The notes under the pieces are model-generated. The model was not told where the DNA came from, searched no databases, and saw only the letters and a list, made by a program, of their open reading frames with translations. Position numbers and translations under genes: made by a program. Below, one piece after another: positions 23,782 to 31,722 of a DNA stretch of 64,000 nt; the stretch's first letter is position 1, and each line of letters begins with the position of its first letter. This DNA comes from Pseudomonas fluorescens. GTDB lineage: Bacteria > Pseudomonadota > Gammaproteobacteria > Pseudomonadales > Pseudomonadaceae. The stretch lies in assembly GCF_018614655.1 (NCBI RefSeq), contig NZ_JAGGOG010000036.1, positions 62,001-126,000 of the forward strand, in the 5' to 3' direction.

Positions 23782-25587
23782 TTAGTAGCCCAGGCCGAAG
23801 TTCTCTTCTTTCATGTCCATCAGGTTGTTGGCGCCCGACAGCATGGTTGCAACGTGAGTGCGAGTACGCGGCAGGATGCGCTGGAAGTAGAAACGCGCGG
23901 TCTGGAGCTTGGCGGTATAGAAAGCCTCTTCGCTGGTACCGGCAGCCAGTTTCTCGGCAGCCAGGCGGGCAATGTCAGCCCAGAAGTAAGCCAGGCAGGC
24001 ATAACCGGAGTACATCAGGTAGTCCACCGATGCCGCACCCACTTCTTCACGGTCCTTCATGGCAGCCATGCCGACCTTCATGGTCAACTCGCCCCATTCC
24101 TTGTTCAACGCGGCCAGCGGTGCAACGAACTCTTGCACGGCTGCGTTGCCTTCGTTGGCCTGGCAGAACTTGTGGACGATCTTGGTAAAGCTCTTGAGCG
24201 CTTCGCCCTGGGTCATCAACACTTTACGGCCCAGCAGGTCCAGAGCCTGGATGCCGGTGGTGCCTTCGTACAGCATCGAGATACGGCTGTCGCGAACGTT
24301 CTGCTCCATGCCCCACTCGGCGATGAAACCGTGGCCACCGTAGATTTGCACGCCATGGTTAGCTGCTTCAAAACCGACTTCGGTCATGAACGCCTTGGCG
24401 ATCGGGGTCATGAAAGCCAGCAGCGCGTCAGCCTGTTTCTTGGCTTCGTCGTCGGTACCGTACTTGACGATATCGACCTGTTTGGCGGTGAAGTACACCA
24501 TCGCGCGGTTGCCTTCGGCGAAAGCCTTCATGGTCAACAGCATGCGGCGTACGTCGGGGTGCACGATGATTGGGTCAGCGGCCTTGTCCGGCGCTTTCGG
24601 GCCAGTCAGGGAGCGCATTTGCAGGCGGTCGCGGGCATATTTCAGGCCGCCCTGGAAACCGATTTCGGCATGGGACAAGCCTTGCAGCGCGGTCCCCAGA
24701 CGAGCGGTGTTCATAAAGGTGAACATGCAGTTCAGGCCTTTGTTCGGCGGGCCAATCAGGAAACCCGTGGCCGCGTCGAAGTTCATCACGCAGGTGGCGT
24801 TACCGTGGATGCCCATCTTGTGCTCCAGGGAGCCACAGGAAACAGCGTTGCGTTCGCCAACCGAACCATCGGCGTTCGGCAGGAATTTCGGAACGATGAA
24901 CAGCGAAATACCTTTGGTGCCAGCCGGTGCGTCCGGCAGGCGGGCCAGTACGATGTGGACGATGTTGTCGGCCATGTCGTGTTCACCGGCCGAGATGAAG
25001 ATCTTGGTGCCGGAAACCTTGTAGGAACCATCAGCCTGAGGTTCAGCCTTGGTGCGCAACATGCCCAAGTCGGTACCGCAGTGTGGCTCGGTCAGGCACA
25101 TGGTACCGGTCCACTCGCCCGACACCAGTTTGGTCAGGTAAGCGTCTTGCTGTTCGGGAGTGCCGTGCTCGGAAATGGTGTTCATCGCACCATGGGACAG
25201 GCCTGGGTACATGCCCCACGACCAGTTGGCTTCGCCGACCATCTCGCTCACTGCCAGGCCGAGGGACTCCGGCAGGCCTTGGCCACCGTGCGCCACGTCA
25301 TGGGCCAGGCTTGGCCAGCCGCCTTCGACGAACTGTTTGTAGGCTTCTTTGAAACCAGTAGGGGTTTTAACGCCTGACTCGCTCCAGGTGCAACCTTCGA
25401 TGTCACCCACGCGGTTCAGCGGTGCCAGCACCTGCTCACAAAACTTGGCGCCTTCTTCGAGAATGGCGTCAACCATGTCCGGGGTAGCGTCCTGGCAAGC
25501 CGGCAGGCTCTGATAGTGCGCTTCGTAGCCGAGCAGTTCGTCACGAACGAAGCGAATATCACGCAAGGGGGCCTTGTAGTCAGGCAT
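23782..25587 (-). CDS. Acyl-CoA dehydrogenase with C-terminal extension, FadE1-type (paralogue 3 of 3)
   Basis: 601 aa from the ATG at 25587 with GAGG nine bases upstream. Opens MPDYKAPLRDIRFVRDELLG. Loops MCLTEPHCGTDLGMLRTKA, FISAGEHDMADNIVHIVLAR, catalytic Glu in LYEGTTGIQALDLLGRK. First step of fatty-acid beta-oxidation. Two overlapping PsrA-type boxes lie 61-87 bases upstream of the start, which fits fatty-acid-responsive control. From memory, its position next to the biotin genes corresponds to P. aeruginosa PA0506 (FadE1), reported as a PsrA target. Confidence 0.94.
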   Translation of the reverse strand: MPDYKAPLRDIRFVRDELLGYEAHYQSLPACQDATPDMVDAILEEGAKFCEQVLAPLNRVGDIEGCTWSESGVKTPTGFKEAYKQFVEGGWPSLAHDVAHGGQGLPESLGLAVSEMVGEANWSWGMYPGLSHGAMNTISEHGTPEQQDAYLTKLVSGEWTGTMCLTEPHCGTDLGMLRTKAEPQADGSYKVSGTKIFISAGEHDMADNIVHIVLARLPDAPAGTKGISLFIVPKFLPNADGSVGERNAVSCGSLEHKMGIHGNATCVMNFDAATGFLIGPPNKGLNCMFTFMNTARLGTALQGLSHAEIGFQGGLKYARDRLQMRSLTGPKAPDKAADPIIVHPDVRRMLLTMKAFAEGNRAMVYFTAKQVDIVKYGTDDEAKKQADALLAFMTPIAKAFMTEVGFEAANHGVQIYGGHGFIAEWGMEQNVRDSRISMLYEGTTGIQALDLLGRKVLMTQGEALKSFTKIVHKFCQANEGNAAVQEFVAPLAALNKEWGELTMKVGMAAMKDREEVGAASVDYLMYSGYACLAYFWADIARLAAEKLAAGTSEEAFYTAKLQTARFYFQRILPRTRTHVATMLSGANNLMDMKEENFGLGY

Positions 25588-25647
25588 AGCGATAAACCTC
25601 TGCTGATGTATCTGGAATGAACAACCGCGTGGATTTGTTGTGGCGGT

Positions 25648-25674
25648 CAAACAGTTGTTTGAAACATACGTTTA
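25648..25674 (-). promoter_or_regulatory. Two overlapping PsrA-type operator boxes
   Basis: CAAAC-AGTT-GTTTG (25648-25661) overlaps by one base GAAAC-ATAC-GTTTA (25661-25674). The PsrA consensus is (G/C)AAAC-N2-4-GTTT(G/C). The first box is a perfect palindrome extended to TCAAACAGTTGTTTGA. PsrA releases DNA on binding long-chain acyl-CoA/fatty acid, so it would derepress the adjacent acyl-CoA dehydrogenase. Confidence 0.65.
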
Positions 25675-25847
25675 CGACCTATCCTTGTCAAGCATCCGTC
25701 AGATGCCGTTTGTCATGACGCGGATCAACGCCAGGCACGGCAAGGCCTGCAGCGAAATGCCGCATAAGATTTTAGAGATCAAGGGAGCCGTGAATGATAA
25801 CGCAGGGGATCAGGCGCCCTGTGGCGCCCAAATTTACAGGCGGGGGA

Positions 25848-26129
25848 TCAAGCGTAGGTATCGATCAACGTACCCAGCATTTCATTGGAGGCCTTGGCGA
25901 CTTTTGCCCCCAATTCCACCTGAAACTTGCCTTGGGCCATCTCGACCCTATTGCTGGCCGAATTCGATTGCTGATTACCATCCGCCGCCCGCAAGCGATC
26001 ATTCAGAGCATCCGAGGGTTGGCTGGTGGCGGCGCTGGCAATTTTGCCGGCGGCGGCGTCCACACGGTTCTGCCCGGACTGAATACTGCTCAGCCCCGAA
26101 TAAAACGCGCTGCTTCCAGAGATTTCCAT
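25848..26129 (-). CDS. Small protein resembling flagellar rod/hook termini, function unknown
   Basis: 93 aa, no signal peptide or membrane helix. It opens MEISGSSAFYSGLSSIQSGQ and ends NEMLGTLIDTYA. Small aliphatic helices at both ends with an Asn/Ser/Gln-rich middle resemble the N- and C-terminal coiled-coil segments of axial flagellar proteins (FlgB/FlgC/FlgG). No flagellar genes are nearby. It lies 107 bases downstream of bioD in the same direction, so it may be read from the bio transcript or its own promoter. I do not assign a function. From memory a small hypothetical protein holds this position in P. aeruginosa too. Confidence 0.65.
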   Translation of the reverse strand: MEISGSSAFYSGLSSIQSGQNRVDAAAGKIASAATSQPSDALNDRLRAADGNQQSNSASNRVEMAQGKFQVELGAKVAKASNEMLGTLIDTYA

Positions 26130-26235
26130 GGCTTGAGCCTGCCTTCAGAGAATCGTGAACTGTTATTGAAGCAGACATCCTGGGAAAAGCCTCGTCAAAA
26201 ACACTAATGGCATAATGCCTTATCCATAGGCAAAA

Positions 26236-26916
26236 CTAGTCAAGCAGATCCAGTTGCAAGAACTCGGCGACCGCTGCGGCGCTTGGTTGCTTGAGTTTCG
26301 GCACCCTTCCCAGGCAGGGCGCAGGCAGTCGTTCGGCCAGGGTGGCGAGGTTTTCTTCCAGACGGGAGGTCTTGGGGTCGATGATGTTGGCCACCCATCC
26401 CGCCAGTGACAGGCCGTCTCGGGCGATGGCTTCGGCGGTCAGCAGGGCATGGCTGATGCAGCCCAGGCGCACGCCCACCACCAGAATCACCGGCAGTTGC
26501 AACGCCTTGGCCACGTCCGACAGATTGTCCTGATCAGCCAATGGCACACGCCAGCCGCCCGCCCCTTCAATCAAGGTGAAATCCGCCTGCTTGGCGAGAA
26601 GATGTTGCATGGGCTTGAGCAAGGATTGAACCGTCAGCAAAACACCGGCTTCACGAGCTGCCAGATGCGGCGCAATGGCAGGCTCGAACGCCACCGGATT
26701 GACCTCGGCATAACTCAGCGGCAATGAACACTCAGCCAGCAAGGCCAGGGCGTCAGCGTTGCGCAGGCCCTTGGGCGTCACCTCACAGCCCGAGGCGACC
26801 GGTTTGCCGGCTGCCGTGGTCTTGCCCTGTTGCCGGGCAGCATGCAGCAGGCCCGCAGCGATGGTGGTTTTGCCGACATCAGTGTCGGTACCCGCAATGA
26901 AGTACGCAGCATTCAT
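26236..26916 (-). CDS. bioD: Dethiobiotin synthase
   Basis: 226 aa. It inserts CO2 into 7,8-diaminopelargonate using ATP. P-loop GTDTDVGKTTIAAGLL at the N-terminus; IEGAGGWRVPLADQDNLSDV is the second signature; KPVASGCEVTPKGL holds the substrate Lys. It is the last of bioB-F-H-C-D, overlapping bioC by four bases. bioA is not in the window. Confidence 0.96.
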   Translation of the reverse strand: MNAAYFIAGTDTDVGKTTIAAGLLHAARQQGKTTAAGKPVASGCEVTPKGLRNADALALLAECSLPLSYAEVNPVAFEPAIAPHLAAREAGVLLTVQSLLKPMQHLLAKQADFTLIEGAGGWRVPLADQDNLSDVAKALQLPVILVVGVRLGCISHALLTAEAIARDGLSLAGWVANIIDPKTSRLEENLATLAERLPAPCLGRVPKLKQPSAAAVAEFLQLDLLD

Positions 26917-27725
26917 AGTGGTTTCTCCAGCACGGCATACACCACCTGATAGGTGGCCGGCAGTCCTTGAGACTCGCGGAACTGCTCGTAGGCTTCAACC
27001 AGTGCAACAATTCGTGCCCGTCCGGTCAAGCCACCCGGGCGCCCTGGATTCAGATTGTGCGCACCCAACGCTTTCAATTCGTGGGTCAGGCTGCGCACGT
27101 CCGGGTAATGCAGTACGTGGGGACATTGCTCCAGGCTCAGCACTCGCAAACCACTGCTATCGCACAGCTGTTGATACATGCTGAACGGCCGGAAATGATT
27201 GACGTGAACCATGCCATCCGCAGCCCGCCAGCTTTCACGCAGTTCATCCAGCGTCCCCACACACAGGCTCGCAAACGCCAGCGCACCACCGGGCTGCAAC
27301 ACTCGCTGCGCTTCCCTCAATACGGCGGCGAAATCGGAACACCACTGCACCGCCAGGCTGGAGAAGATCAACTCGCAACTGCCATCCTGTAACGGCAACC
27401 GTTCGGCATCACCGGCAATAAAGTGCTCGGCGCCACCCAAGGGTCGGGCGTGGTTGAGCATGCCCTCGGCGATATCCAGCGCCAGGCCTTGGCTCGCTGG
27501 AAACGCCTGGCCCATGACCCGGCTGAAATACCCGGTGCCGCAGCCCAGGTCCAACCAGCGCCGTGGCGTAAACCCTTGAGGCAAGCGCTGCAACAACTCA
27601 CCGCCGACCGCACGTTGCAACTCGGCAACGCTGTCATAACTGGCCGCCGCACGGGAAAAGGACGCCGCCACCTGGCGCTTGTCCGGCAAGGCGCCTGGCA
27701 GGGGAGGATGGGACAAATCAGTCAT
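26913..27725 (-). CDS. bioC: Malonyl-ACP O-methyltransferase
   Basis: 270 aa from the ATG at 27725 inside the last codons of bioH. ATG at 27737 is an alternative. SAM motif I is WLDLGCGTGYFSRVMGQAFP, followed by LALDIAEGMLNHAR and FSSLAVQWCSDFAAVLREAQ. BioC methylates malonyl-ACP so that the fatty-acid machinery can build pimeloyl-ACP. Overlaps on both sides (bioH by 8 bases, bioD by 4) show tight coupling. Confidence 0.95.
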   Translation of the reverse strand: MTDLSHPPLPGALPDKRQVAASFSRAAASYDSVAELQRAVGGELLQRLPQGFTPRRWLDLGCGTGYFSRVMGQAFPASQGLALDIAEGMLNHARPLGGAEHFIAGDAERLPLQDGSCELIFSSLAVQWCSDFAAVLREAQRVLQPGGALAFASLCVGTLDELRESWRAADGMVHVNHFRPFSMYQQLCDSSGLRVLSLEQCPHVLHYPDVRSLTHELKALGAHNLNPGRPGGLTGRARIVALVEAYEQFRESQGLPATYQVVYAVLEKPL

Positions 27726-28449
27726 CACTGCACTCATGCAAAAAAGCCTGGATCGCCCCCGCCACACCGTGGGGATCTTCCAGAAGAAAAGCGTGACCGG
27801 CCTGTTCAATCAGACCGATTTCAACATCCGGCAGTAACTTCAGCAGATGACTGGCAGCCTCGGCAGGCACCAGGCCGTCCATCCCGGCAAACAGATGCAA
27901 CTGCGGACCACGAAACGCATGCAAAGCGTCCCGTGTGTCCATCTGGGCGAGCAACTCAAGGCCGGTCATCAATACCGAAGACGGCGTATTCGGCGCACTG
28001 CTGACCAGCAAGCGCGCCAGCCCCCGTGGGTCTTCGGCACCCTTGGCACACAGCAGGCCAAAGCGCTTTAGGGTGACTTGGGAGTCGGCATGGCAGCCGG
28101 CGAGGAACGCGTCGAAGGTTTCGGCAGGCATTGCGCTCGGCCAGCCGTCGTAGGCGACAAAACACGGGTTACTGGCCAGGGTCAGCAAGCCGCAGCAACG
28201 ATCTCCCCTGCGCGCCGCCAATTCGGAGGCGAGCATGCCCCCCAGAGACCAGCCACCGAGCCAGGCGTTATCCGGCAACGTGGCGTCCAGTTCATCAAGC
28301 CATTCGCCGAGGTCACTGGAGTCCATCTCCGGCAACGGTTCGACCTGCACCCGCAAGTGCTCGTCCAACCCTTGCAACGCCGCTGCCAGCGGTTCCATTG
28401 GCGATACACCGAGGCCCCACCCGGGCAGCAGTATCAGTCGATCACGCAT
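27718..28449 (-). CDS. bioH: Pimeloyl-ACP methyl ester carboxylesterase
   Basis: 243 aa alpha/beta hydrolase. The nucleophile elbow is GGWSLGGMLASELA, the Asp is in MDGLVPAEAASHL and the catalytic His in EQAGHAFLLEDP. BioH removes the methyl group from pimeloyl-ACP methyl ester, ending the BioC-masked synthesis. It starts inside bioF and ends inside bioC. Biotin-operon placement separates it from general esterases. Confidence 0.95.
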   Translation of the reverse strand: MRDRLILLPGWGLGVSPMEPLAAALQGLDEHLRVQVEPLPEMDSSDLGEWLDELDATLPDNAWLGGWSLGGMLASELAARRGDRCCGLLTLASNPCFVAYDGWPSAMPAETFDAFLAGCHADSQVTLKRFGLLCAKGAEDPRGLARLLVSSAPNTPSSVLMTGLELLAQMDTRDALHAFRGPQLHLFAGMDGLVPAEAASHLLKLLPDVEIGLIEQAGHAFLLEDPHGVAGAIQAFLHECSDD

Positions 28450-29620
28450 GGTCGGGCTCCTCGCCTAACAAGCACAAACACGCTTCCAACGCGTTTAACA
28501 ATAGCTGGACCTGGGCTTCACTGTGGGCTGCCGACAAGGTCACCCGCAGGCGAGCACTGCCGGCGGGCACGGTTGGCGGTCGAATCGCCGTCACCATCAG
28601 CCCGCGCTCGCGCAGCATCTGTGACAAACGAATCGCCCGGGCGCTGCTGCCAATCATGATCGGCTGGATCGGCGTGAAGCTGTCCATCAACTCCAGACCA
28701 ATCTGCTCTGCACCTTGGCGGAACTGGCGGATCAAGCCATTGAGGTGCTCGCGACGCCAGTGCTCGGTGCGCAGCAATTCCAGGCTTTTGAGCGTCGCGC
28801 AGGCCAGCGCCGGCGGCTGGCTGGTGGTGTAGATGTAAGGACGGGCGAACTGGACCAGACTTTCGATCAGTTCCTCGCTGCCCGCGACAAACGCACCAGC
28901 GGTGCCAAACGCTTTGCCCAACGTACCTACCAACACCGGCACGTCCTCCTGGCTCAAGCCAAAATGCTCGACGATCCCGCCACCGTTGGCACCCAGCGGA
29001 CCAAAGCCGTGGGCGTCGTCGACCATCAGCCAGGCACCCCTGGCCCGGGCTTCGCGGGCCAGGGCCGGCAAGTCGGCAAGGTCGCCGTCCATGCTGAACA
29101 CACCGTCGGTCACCACCAGGGTATTGCCGGTGGCTTTCTCCAGACGCTTGGCCAGGCTGGCGGCGTCGTTGTGCAGATAACGATTGAAACGCGCACCGGA
29201 CAACAGGCCCGCGTCCAGCAGCGAGGCGTGATTAAGACGGTCTTCCAGCACCGTATCGCCCTGCCCCACCAGCGCCGTGACCGCACCAAGGTTGGCCATG
29301 TAACCGGTGGTGAACAGCAGTGCGCGGGGGCGACCGGTCAGGTCGGCCAAGGCTTCTTCCAGTTCATGGTGTGGGGTGCTGTGGCCAATCACCAGATGCG
29401 AAGCGCCACCGCCGACACCCCAACGGGTCGCGCCGGCGCGCCAGGCTTCGATCACTTGCGGGTGATTGGCCAGGCCCAGGTAGTCATTGTTGCAGAACGC
29501 CAGCAGCGGTTGGCCATCCACCACCACTTCAGGACCTTGAGGGCTTTCCAGCAGCGGGCGTTGGCGATAAAGGTGTTCGGCACGACGGGCAGCGAGACGC
29601 GCGGCGAGATCGAAAGACAT
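28442..29620 (-). CDS. bioF: 8-amino-7-oxononanoate synthase
   Basis: 392 aa PLP enzyme condensing pimeloyl-ACP with alanine. PLP-binding Lys in LVGTLGKAFGTAGAFVAGS; the cofactor Asp/His pair in WLMVDDAHGFGPLG; N-terminal CNNDYLGLANHPQVIEAW. It overlaps bioH by eight bases. The 150 bases between bioB and this gene hold a long REPIN hairpin. Confidence 0.96.
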   Translation of the reverse strand: MSFDLAARLAARRAEHLYRQRPLLESPQGPEVVVDGQPLLAFCNNDYLGLANHPQVIEAWRAGATRWGVGGGASHLVIGHSTPHHELEEALADLTGRPRALLFTTGYMANLGAVTALVGQGDTVLEDRLNHASLLDAGLLSGARFNRYLHNDAASLAKRLEKATGNTLVVTDGVFSMDGDLADLPALAREARARGAWLMVDDAHGFGPLGANGGGIVEHFGLSQEDVPVLVGTLGKAFGTAGAFVAGSEELIESLVQFARPYIYTTSQPPALACATLKSLELLRTEHWRREHLNGLIRQFRQGAEQIGLELMDSFTPIQPIMIGSSARAIRLSQMLRERGLMVTAIRPPTVPAGSARLRVTLSAAHSEAQVQLLLNALEACLCLLGEEPDHA

Positions 29621-29656
29621 GCAGGCCTCGGTAGGTCAGGTTGACCGCGGTTAGAA

Positions 29657-29747
29657 ATGTGGGAGCGGGCTTGCTCGCGAATGCGGTGGGTCAGTCAAAT
29701 AAGTATCAACTGACCCACCGCATTCGCGAGCAAGCCCGCTCCCACAT
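29657..29747. repeat. REPIN (paired REP) inside the biotin operon, 39-bp perfect arms
   Basis: Arms 29657-29695 and 29709-29747 are perfectly complementary over 39 bases with a 13-base loop. The outer part reads TGTGGGAGCGGGCTTGCTCG, the Pseudomonas REP core seen again at 60287-60357. It sits between bioB and bioF, so it will form a strong hairpin in the operon mRNA. Confidence 0.9.
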
Positions 29748-29770
29748 GTTTGATCGCGTTCCAAATGAAG

Positions 29771-30829
29771 TTATTGAACAGCCGCGTTGTAAAACTGCTC
29801 GCTGCTCTTTTGCTCCACCAGCGCCTGCTCGATCGCCGCCTGATGCACTTCATCGGCGTGCTCTTCACGCGCTTCCGGCAGGATCCCCAAACGCGAGAAC
29901 AGTTGCATGTCCTTGTCAGCCTGCGGGTTGGCGGTGGTGAGCAGTTTGTCGCCATAGAAAATCGAGTTGGCGCCAGCGAAGAACGCCAGGGCCTGCATCT
30001 GCTCGTTCATGGCTTCACGGCCGGCGGACAGACGAACGTGAGATAGCGGCATCAGGATGCGCGCCACGGCCAGCATGCGGATGAAATCGAACGGGTCGAT
30101 GTCTTCGGCATTTTCCAGCGGGGTACCGGCGACTTTCACCAGCATGTTGATCGGCACCGACTCCGGATGCTCCGGCAGGTTGGCCAGTTGGATCAGCAGA
30201 TTGGCGCGGTCGTCGAGGGATTCGCCCATACCCAGAATGCCGCCGGAGCAGATCTTCATCCCCGAATCACGTACGTAGGCCAAGGTTTGCAAGCGCTCGC
30301 CGTAGGTGCGGGTGGTGATGATCGAGCCGTAGAACTCAGGCGAGGTATCAAGGTTGTGGTTGTAGTAGTCCAGGCCCGCCTGGGCCAGGGCTTCGGTCTG
30401 GTCCTGATCGAGGCGGCCGAGGGTCATGCAGGTTTCCAGGCCCATGGCCTTCACGCCTTTGACCATCTGCAGCACGTAGGGCATGTCTTTGGCCGACGGG
30501 TGTTTCCAGGCAGCGCCCATGCAGAAACGAGTCGAACCGATAGCTTTGGCGCGTGCAGCCTCTTCGAGGACCTTCTGCACTTCCATCAGCTTCTCTTTTT
30601 CCAGGCCAGTGTTGTAGTGGCCCGACTGCGGACAATATTTGCAATCTTCCGGGCAGGCGCCGGTCTTGATCGACAGCAAGGTGGAAACCTGGACCCGATT
30701 GGCGTCGAAATGCGCGCGGTGCACGGTCTGCGCCTGGAACAACAGGTCATTGAAGGGCTGGACGAACAGCGCTTTGACTTCGGCGAGAGACCAATCGTGA
30801 CGCAGGTTGGCAGTGGTGCTGGCGCTCAT
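29771..30829 (-). CDS. bioB: Biotin synthase (radical SAM)
   Basis: 352 aa from the ATG at 30829 with AGGA seven bases upstream. Radical-SAM motif GACPEDCKYCPQSGHYN (C-x3-C-x2-C). The 2Fe-2S sulfur-donor site residues fall in GSTRFCMGAAW, LETCMTLG and later Arg. Catalyses sulfur insertion into dethiobiotin. First gene of bioB-F-H-C-D; the promoter overlaps an apparent BirA operator (30925-30957). Confidence 0.97.
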   Translation of the reverse strand: MSASTTANLRHDWSLAEVKALFVQPFNDLLFQAQTVHRAHFDANRVQVSTLLSIKTGACPEDCKYCPQSGHYNTGLEKEKLMEVQKVLEEAARAKAIGSTRFCMGAAWKHPSAKDMPYVLQMVKGVKAMGLETCMTLGRLDQDQTEALAQAGLDYYNHNLDTSPEFYGSIITTRTYGERLQTLAYVRDSGMKICSGGILGMGESLDDRANLLIQLANLPEHPESVPINMLVKVAGTPLENAEDIDPFDFIRMLAVARILMPLSHVRLSAGREAMNEQMQALAFFAGANSIFYGDKLLTTANPQADKDMQLFSRLGILPEAREEHADEVHQAAIEQALVEQKSSEQFYNAAVQ

Positions 30830-30903
30830 GGGCGATTCCTTGATTATGCTTTGGCAAACGCTGTGGGAGGCAATACCCACAGGCACGACACGGATGCTCG
30901 GCA

Positions 30904-30957
30904 TATTTAAGGAAGATTCATGCACTGTCAACCCAACTACAAACACGAAGTTTACAT
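30904..30957 (-). promoter_or_regulatory. bioB promoter overlapped by a BirA-type biotin operator
   Basis: On the minus strand TTGACA (30931-30926), 16 bases, then TAAATA (30909-30904) is a good sigma-70 promoter. On the plus strand CTGTCAACC (30925-30933) - 15 bases - AGTTTACAT (30949-30957) has the 9-N15-9 architecture of the BirA operator (TTGTWAACC-N15-GGTTWACAA), with four mismatches. One half-site covers the -35 box, so biotinyl-AMP-BirA would block transcription. The site also lies in the first codons of comF. Confidence 0.65.
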
Positions 30958-31657
30958 CTGGTTAAAAAGCAACCAAACCTGTTTAGTCTGCGATGAACAC
31001 ACAGAAACAGCCCATTCGATCTGTAACGCCTGCGAAACCGAACTGCCGTGGCTGATGGATCACTGCAACGTGTGCGCCCTGCCCTTGCCCATGGAAGGTT
31101 TGATCTGCGGCCAATGCCAACGGCAGCCACCGGCGTTTAAACAGGTCATCGCGCCATGGAGCTATAGCTTCCCCATCGACAGCCTGATCAGCCGTTTCAA
31201 GCATCAGGCCAAATGGCCTATGGGGCATTTGCTGGCGCACCTCTTGGGACAGTTCCTGCAAGACCATTATGAAAACGCCGAACTGACACGCCCTGATTGC
31301 CTGCTGCCGGTACCCATGGCCCGTAAACGCCTGCGAGAAAGAGGTTATAACCAGGCGTCGATGCTTGCGCGATGGCTGGGCAAAAACCTGGATTTACCCG
31401 TTGAAGAGCACCTGTTATTACGCCCTCATGAAACGGTGGCACAGCAGGACCTGGACGCCAAGGCCCGCCAACGCAACCTGCTCCACGCCTTTGCCTTGAA
31501 CCACAGTGATCGGGTCAAGGGCCGCCACCTGGCCCTGGTGGACGACGTTCTGACCACCGGTGCCACCGCCGATAGCCTGGCCCGCCTGCTGATGAACGCT
31601 GGCGCGCGGCAGGTCGACGTGTACTGCCTGGCCCGCACGCCGAAACCCGGCACATGA
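30920..31657 (+). CDS. comF: ComF family phosphoribosyltransferase-like protein
   Basis: 245 aa. N-terminal zinc-binding cysteines (CLVCDE, SICNACETELP, HCNVCALPLP, LICGQCQRQP) and a C-terminal phosphoribosyltransferase domain with the PRPP loop LALVDDVLTTGATADSLARL and ARKRLRERGYNQASMLARWL. ComF proteins aid uptake of DNA in naturally competent bacteria; the enzymatic reaction is not settled. Divergent from bioB with only 90 bases between starts, so the biotin operator overlaps its first codons. The ATG at 30920 has AAGGAAG upstream. Confidence 0.92.
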   Translation: MHCQPNYKHEVYIWLKSNQTCLVCDEHTETAHSICNACETELPWLMDHCNVCALPLPMEGLICGQCQRQPPAFKQVIAPWSYSFPIDSLISRFKHQAKWPMGHLLAHLLGQFLQDHYENAELTRPDCLLPVPMARKRLRERGYNQASMLARWLGKNLDLPVEEHLLLRPHETVAQQDLDAKARQRNLLHAFALNHSDRVKGRHLALVDDVLTTGATADSLARLLMNAGARQVDVYCLARTPKPGT

Positions 31658-31722
31658 CTTGACTCCTACGCCCCCTGGCCGCAACGTCCCGTCCATTCCA
31701 TCCCAGCGTGTAACCGTTCGCC

